A DNA stretch of 37,974 bases from a bacterium (lineage in GTDB: Bacteria; Zhuqueibacterota; Zhuqueibacteria; Zhuqueibacterales; Geothermadaptataceae), in assembly GCA_024275575.1 (NCBI GenBank), contig JAJRYV010000057.1:1-37974 (forward strand). The letters are read 5' to 3'. A program made the translations under genes and the position numbers. Under the pieces are notes generated by a model that was not told the DNA's origin, searched no databases, and saw only the letters and a program-made list of their open reading frames with translations. Below are positions 34,864-37,974 of this stretch, piece by piece (positions within the stretch are counted from its first letter, which is position 1; the number at the start of each line of letters is the position of its first letter).

Positions 34864-36582
34864 TTAGTTTATTTTGTTCCCCTGGCGCCAGAATTCCAGT
34901 GCCAGCCACCAATCCAGTTCCGTAGCTTTTGCATTATTCCCGCGATAAAACTCCCTGACCAGCTCATCCAGAGCGTTTTTATTATACAGCGGATTTTGAC
35001 GGATTTCCTGTGAACGGACCAGATCATGGACAAATTCCCGCAATTGCAATAGAAAATCAAACTGCAATTTATCGACAAAGGTCAATCTCAATTTCACTTT
35101 CGTTTGAGTCCAGATTTTTGCAGAGATCGTCCCGCAAGAAAAGGGGTAAGTTGCAGTCCCTTTCACCAGTGGAAATGATGTTAATCGATTACAGTTCTGC
35201 CGCAGCAATTTGCGAAACAATGCACTATTTTGCCGGGCATTCAGTGGTAAATTGAGCAACAGGGAGATGATCTTCGGTTGTGCAAAAGGCATCAAATTGG
35301 GCACGATCGTATCGAGCCGGGCCTGTTCGTAGGCATAATAGTTCGGCAGGCGGCTGCGCAGGGCAAAAAGATCAAGAAAGTCATGCAGGGGAATTTCGGC
35401 GATATCCGGCATGTTTTGCCATTCATACTGCAATTCTTCCAGCGCTGCTTTTTCGAGGGCTACCCGAAAATCGGGATGTAAAAAATTTCCACGTTCGTAG
35501 CGCAAACAAGCAAAAATTTTAACAAAATCCGGTTGTTGTAATTTCGAACCCTGCTCGAATCGCAAGCGGTTTAAAAACTGCCGCCGGCCGATTTCACCAA
35601 AGCCGCCGTCGATAACAAACTTTTCTGCCTGTTGCAGCTCGTGGTAATGCGCCAGGCGCATCGCTGTCGAAGCAGGGGCGATGGCATTGGTAACGCAACA
35701 GTATTCGCCTGCCCGCGCGGCCAGCTCACTTGTGTCGCCGTGAAAATCGGAAAATGGCTTGTGCGGCACAGTAAATTTTGCCGTAATTTGTTGTGCGATC
35801 TCTACATCAGGGTGATCCTGCGGCCCGAAAACATGCGTCGACAACGCCGGATGGCCGCCCTTCAAAGCAATACTTAGCAACAATCGCGAATCCAGGCCAC
35901 CGGAGAGCCCGAGGGACACGGGCCGTGACGATAGAGATTCGAAGATCGTATCGAGCTTTGAATTTAACTGTTTCTCAGCGCTGTCTACCGGCACTATCGA
36001 CCAGCGTTGTTGGGTGATTTTTAATCCGGATAAATCAAAGCTGGCGACACTACCCGGCCCGAGGCGGCATACACCTGTCGTCAAGGCCTGATCACTGCGC
36101 AAAGCATTAAATGCCAGCCAGTGACTGCCGAAAGCCGCAGGATTGATTTCCGCAGATTGCCGGGTCTGGTTGAGCCAGTCGAGGCGGCTTGAAAAAAACA
36201 AACCCTGCCCGTTTTCACGCAGGAAAATGGTGCGTAAACCCAAGGCGTCGGTAAAAAAACGGATGTGCTCTTCTTGCCAAATAAGGCAAAAAAAATGGCC
36301 GTTCAGTTGCTGTAGGGATGGCGGCTTCTGCTGTAAAAGCGCCTCCCACTGCGCCTTTCCGAGCGGTTTAAAATCTCCTGCTTGCAAAGCGAATCCGCCG
36401 ACTAAAAATCCACGATTTTTATCATCTTGCTGCCATATCTGGGTGTCCGGCACCCCATCACAGCGAATACAAAAATTATCAAGAATTGCTGTTTTTGTTG
36501 CTGTTGGCAAAATTTTTCGCAACAACTGTTTTTGTCTTGCTGCATTTTTAGTGGGGGAAAAATATCCGATAATCTGGCTCAT
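34864..36582 (-). CDS. Asparagine synthase-like amidotransferase lacking glutaminase Cys
   Basis: This 572-residue protein has the asparagine-synthase layout. The N-terminal class II glutaminase-like half has NGHFFCLIW and RLGPGS. The C-terminal AMP-forming half has PP-loop SLGLSGGLDSRLLL (SGGLDS at 227-232). Residue 2 is Ser instead of the catalytic Cys that must follow Met in true glutaminases, so it cannot use glutamine in the usual way. Such proteins include beta-lactam synthetases and lasso-peptide cyclases, where another amine is the nucleophile. The family is also common in polysaccharide loci. No precursor peptidase or transporter lies beside it, so its substrate is unknown. Confidence 0.9.
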   Translation of the reverse strand: MSQIIGYFSPTKNAARQKQLLRKILPTATKTAILDNFCIRCDGVPDTQIWQQDDKNRGFLVGGFALQAGDFKPLGKAQWEALLQQKPPSLQQLNGHFFCLIWQEEHIRFFTDALGLRTIFLRENGQGLFFSSRLDWLNQTRQSAEINPAAFGSHWLAFNALRSDQALTTGVCRLGPGSVASFDLSGLKITQQRWSIVPVDSAEKQLNSKLDTIFESLSSRPVSLGLSGGLDSRLLLSIALKGGHPALSTHVFGPQDHPDVEIAQQITAKFTVPHKPFSDFHGDTSELAARAGEYCCVTNAIAPASTAMRLAHYHELQQAEKFVIDGGFGEIGRRQFLNRLRFEQGSKLQQPDFVKIFACLRYERGNFLHPDFRVALEKAALEELQYEWQNMPDIAEIPLHDFLDLFALRSRLPNYYAYEQARLDTIVPNLMPFAQPKIISLLLNLPLNARQNSALFRKLLRQNCNRLTSFPLVKGTATYPFSCGTISAKIWTQTKVKLRLTFVDKLQFDFLLQLREFVHDLVRSQEIRQNPLYNKNALDELVREFYRGNNAKATELDWWLALEFWRQGNKIN

Positions 36583-36631
36583 GTGCCAATTTACGGCAGG
36601 TGGGGTGATTTTTGCAAATTATTTCTGTCGG

Positions 36632-36691
36632 CTAAACAAATCCGCCCGGGCCTCCAGTGCCAGACTTTCGTCCGAAAATGAAAATATTCAT
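36632..36691 (-). CDS. Possible 19-residue peptide upstream of the amidotransferase-like gene
   Basis: An ATG at 36689-36691 has GGAG 6 nt upstream and opens a short frame, MNIFIFGRKSGTGGPGGFV, ending in TAG. It lies 49 bp before the asparagine synthase-like gene and begins one base after the end of the decayed channel gene. It is too short to judge by composition and may be noise. It is shorter than known lasso precursors (~40 residues). Confidence 0.15.
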   Translation of the reverse strand: MNIFIFGRKSGTGGPGGFV

Positions 36692-36692
36692 C

Positions 36693-37847
36693 TCAATCTC
36701 CAGGCTTTCTCATTAATACCATGGTTAAATGGGAGATAAAAACACCCAAATGAATAAAACCTAAAACTGCGGGAACAATGAACCAAATCAAGCGAATGGG
36801 GGTAAAAGCGCTGGGCGATTCTTTTACCCAAAAAGATAAATCAGGCGGCTGAAAGGCCAGGAAAGTTTGCGCCGACACAATAATGCAATCGATAAAATCA
36901 GCATTAACTTCAGCTTGGCCTTTGAGAAGATACCAAGAAATCGTTCCAAACAGCGCAATTAAGAACAGGATTATCATGACAAATCAGGCTATTGACCGCA
37001 GCAATCAATTGATATAAGCACGAAAAGGCCAGACCAGCCAGCGAATTGGCTTTCGTTTTGCCCACAGCCAGGTTGTTAATTTTCTGCTTTCGTTCAGGCA
37101 GACATTCTCCTCGTCAAATTGACTGTGCTTGCGATATCGCTGCGCCAATACATGTAAAATGCTGATTTCAGCATTTTACTGCGAGCGCTTTTTGGCCGAG
37201 GGGTGAAACCATTCGCAGATTGACTTGATCTCCTTTTGAATATCCTTAATTCGGCTATCGACGTTCAAATCATATTCAACGCCGTAAAACATACATTCGG
37301 CTTCAACTTCAGCCTGGTGCTGCAGAGCGAGCGCCTCAAGTGTAATAGTTGGTGTTCTGCCGATGAGTATTTCTTTCGCTTCAAGCTCCAGCCTCGCCGC
37401 CTGGATAGCGTCGGTGACAGATTGAACACCTTTCAATAATTTTTGCGAGCGATCCAAAAGCTTCTCGGCGATAAGCAATAACCGTCCCGGTGCGCTGTGG
37501 CTGATGTCTTTTGGTGATAATAAAAGATTTTTGTCAGGAGGCCATTGATAACTGTCTTCCACCAAAGGAACATTTTTAAATTTTCGCCATTTCCCGGCTT
37601 TTTTCCAGAGATCAAAAATTCCTGAAATAGGTTGATACAGGATTTTATAGCGACCCTTGAAATTGAATTTTAAATAATCCCGATTTTCCTGCCATTCATT
37701 TCTGTCATTTGTATCAATTTTATGCCCAACGGTAACAAGAATTCGTTCATCAACCTCTTGCAGGGCCGGGAATATATTATCTCTCTTTTTTAAATCTGAG
37801 TAATGGTCACCCTCTTTTTTATCTGGGAAATTGAGCCCGGTTATTTA
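36693..37847 (-). pseudogene. Decayed ion-channel-like membrane gene with three in-frame stops
   Basis: A single reading frame runs from about 37844 down to 36693, interrupted by TAA at 37176-37178 and TGA at 37005-37007 and 36984-36986, with no frameshift. Read through, it has a soluble region (ILVTVGHKIDTNDRNEWQEN, LSPKDISHSAPGRLLLIAEK, LEALALQHQAEVEAECMFYG), a linker (YRKHSQFDEENVCL) and a juxtamembrane part (KRKPIRWLVWPFRAYIN). A membrane end follows (MIILFLIALFGTISWYLL, FIDCIIVSAQTFLAFQPP, FIVPAVLGFIHLGVFISHL). The last part recalls two-helix potassium channel pores with a degenerate filter region. There is no start codon at the 5' end, where an IS element begins. TGG is the likely ancestral codon at both TGA sites. 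Confidence 0.75.
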
Positions 37848-37974
37848 GTTAGCTCAGCTAGTTTAATCATGCTACTATCATTTTATATGTAATAGTTTCA
37901 GTGGCGACGATTCTATTCATAAGATTTTCAAAGATATTAAAGATTCTTCCTCTTCGATTAAAGCGATAAGTAAA
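37840..37974 (-). mobile_element. Partial IS1595-family insertion sequence
   Basis: The left end of an IS element is inferred from the transposase tail (37867-37974) and the abrupt loss of the host frame near 37845. The sequence GGTTATTTAGTTAGCTCAGC (from 37839) is a candidate terminal repeat, but the opposite end and target duplication are outside the window. Confidence 0.55.
37867..37974 (-). pseudogene. C-terminal end of an IS1595-type transposase, cut by window edge
   Basis: The last 35 codons before a TGA (37867-37869) read FTYRFNRRGRIFNIFENL and end ETITYKMIVA. This matches the C-terminus of IS1595-family (ISXO2/IS1016-like) transposases, where F.FRFNRR is conserved. The gene continues beyond the right edge, so whether it is intact cannot be told. 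The element end should lie just left of the stop, near 37840-37860. It appears to be inserted into the channel-like gene and to have removed its start. Confidence 0.8.

Noticed and set aside
36984-37007. TGA read as tryptophan (alternative genetic code)
   Set aside because: Other genes here use TGA as a normal stop (for example the cold-shock gene), and the same frame also has a TAA.

Overview
The window is a bacterial chromosome segment, probably from a Gram-negative member of the FCB/Calditrichota/KSB1-like lineages. That placement is a guess from gene style: secreted lipoproteins, hybrid histidine kinases, and Ser/Thr kinase plus TPR and FHA proteins. No rRNA or tRNA gene was found. Almost all genes from 1 to 29 kb lie on the minus strand.

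Region 1 (1-10370) is a type I-B CRISPR-Cas locus. A 15-repeat array, cut by the left window edge, is read on the minus strand from a leader next to cas2. The cas order in transcription is cas6, cas8 (Cst1-like), cas7 (Cst2/DevR-like), cas5, cas3, cas4, cas1, cas2. The set is complete, but cas3 has an in-frame TAA that cuts off its C-terminal ~143 residues, so interference may be impaired. A stand-alone sigma-54 activator (10683-11738) lies upstream.

Region 2 (11739-12646) has no gene and holds small palindromic and inverted repeats.

Region 3 (12647-25750) is a tightly packed run of ten minus-strand genes: a NACHT/STAND-like ATPase with TPRs, a TPR protein, a Ser/Thr kinase-ATPase-TPR fusion, two tiny zinc-ribbon proteins (one TPR, one FHA), and a complete oligopeptide-type ABC transporter (binding protein, two ATPases, two permeases). 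Spacing suggests one transcription unit linking phospho-signalling to solute uptake. This is the best candidate here for an undescribed system. An HD-GYP protein (25959-26780) lies upstream.

Region 4 (27006-29086) is a triplet of paralogous lipoproteins with a ZU5-like PHG..F..P signature and a shared HFSRYA C-terminus, closed by a terminator. It is divergent from a large hybrid histidine kinase (29608-32667), which is followed by a putative sugar O-methyltransferase and a cold-shock protein with a structured 3' region.

Region 5 (34864-37974) holds an asparagine-synthetase-like amidotransferase lacking the glutaminase cysteine, a decayed ion-channel-like membrane gene with three in-frame stops, and, at the right edge, the C-terminus of an IS1595-type transposase. 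The IS appears to have truncated the channel-like gene.
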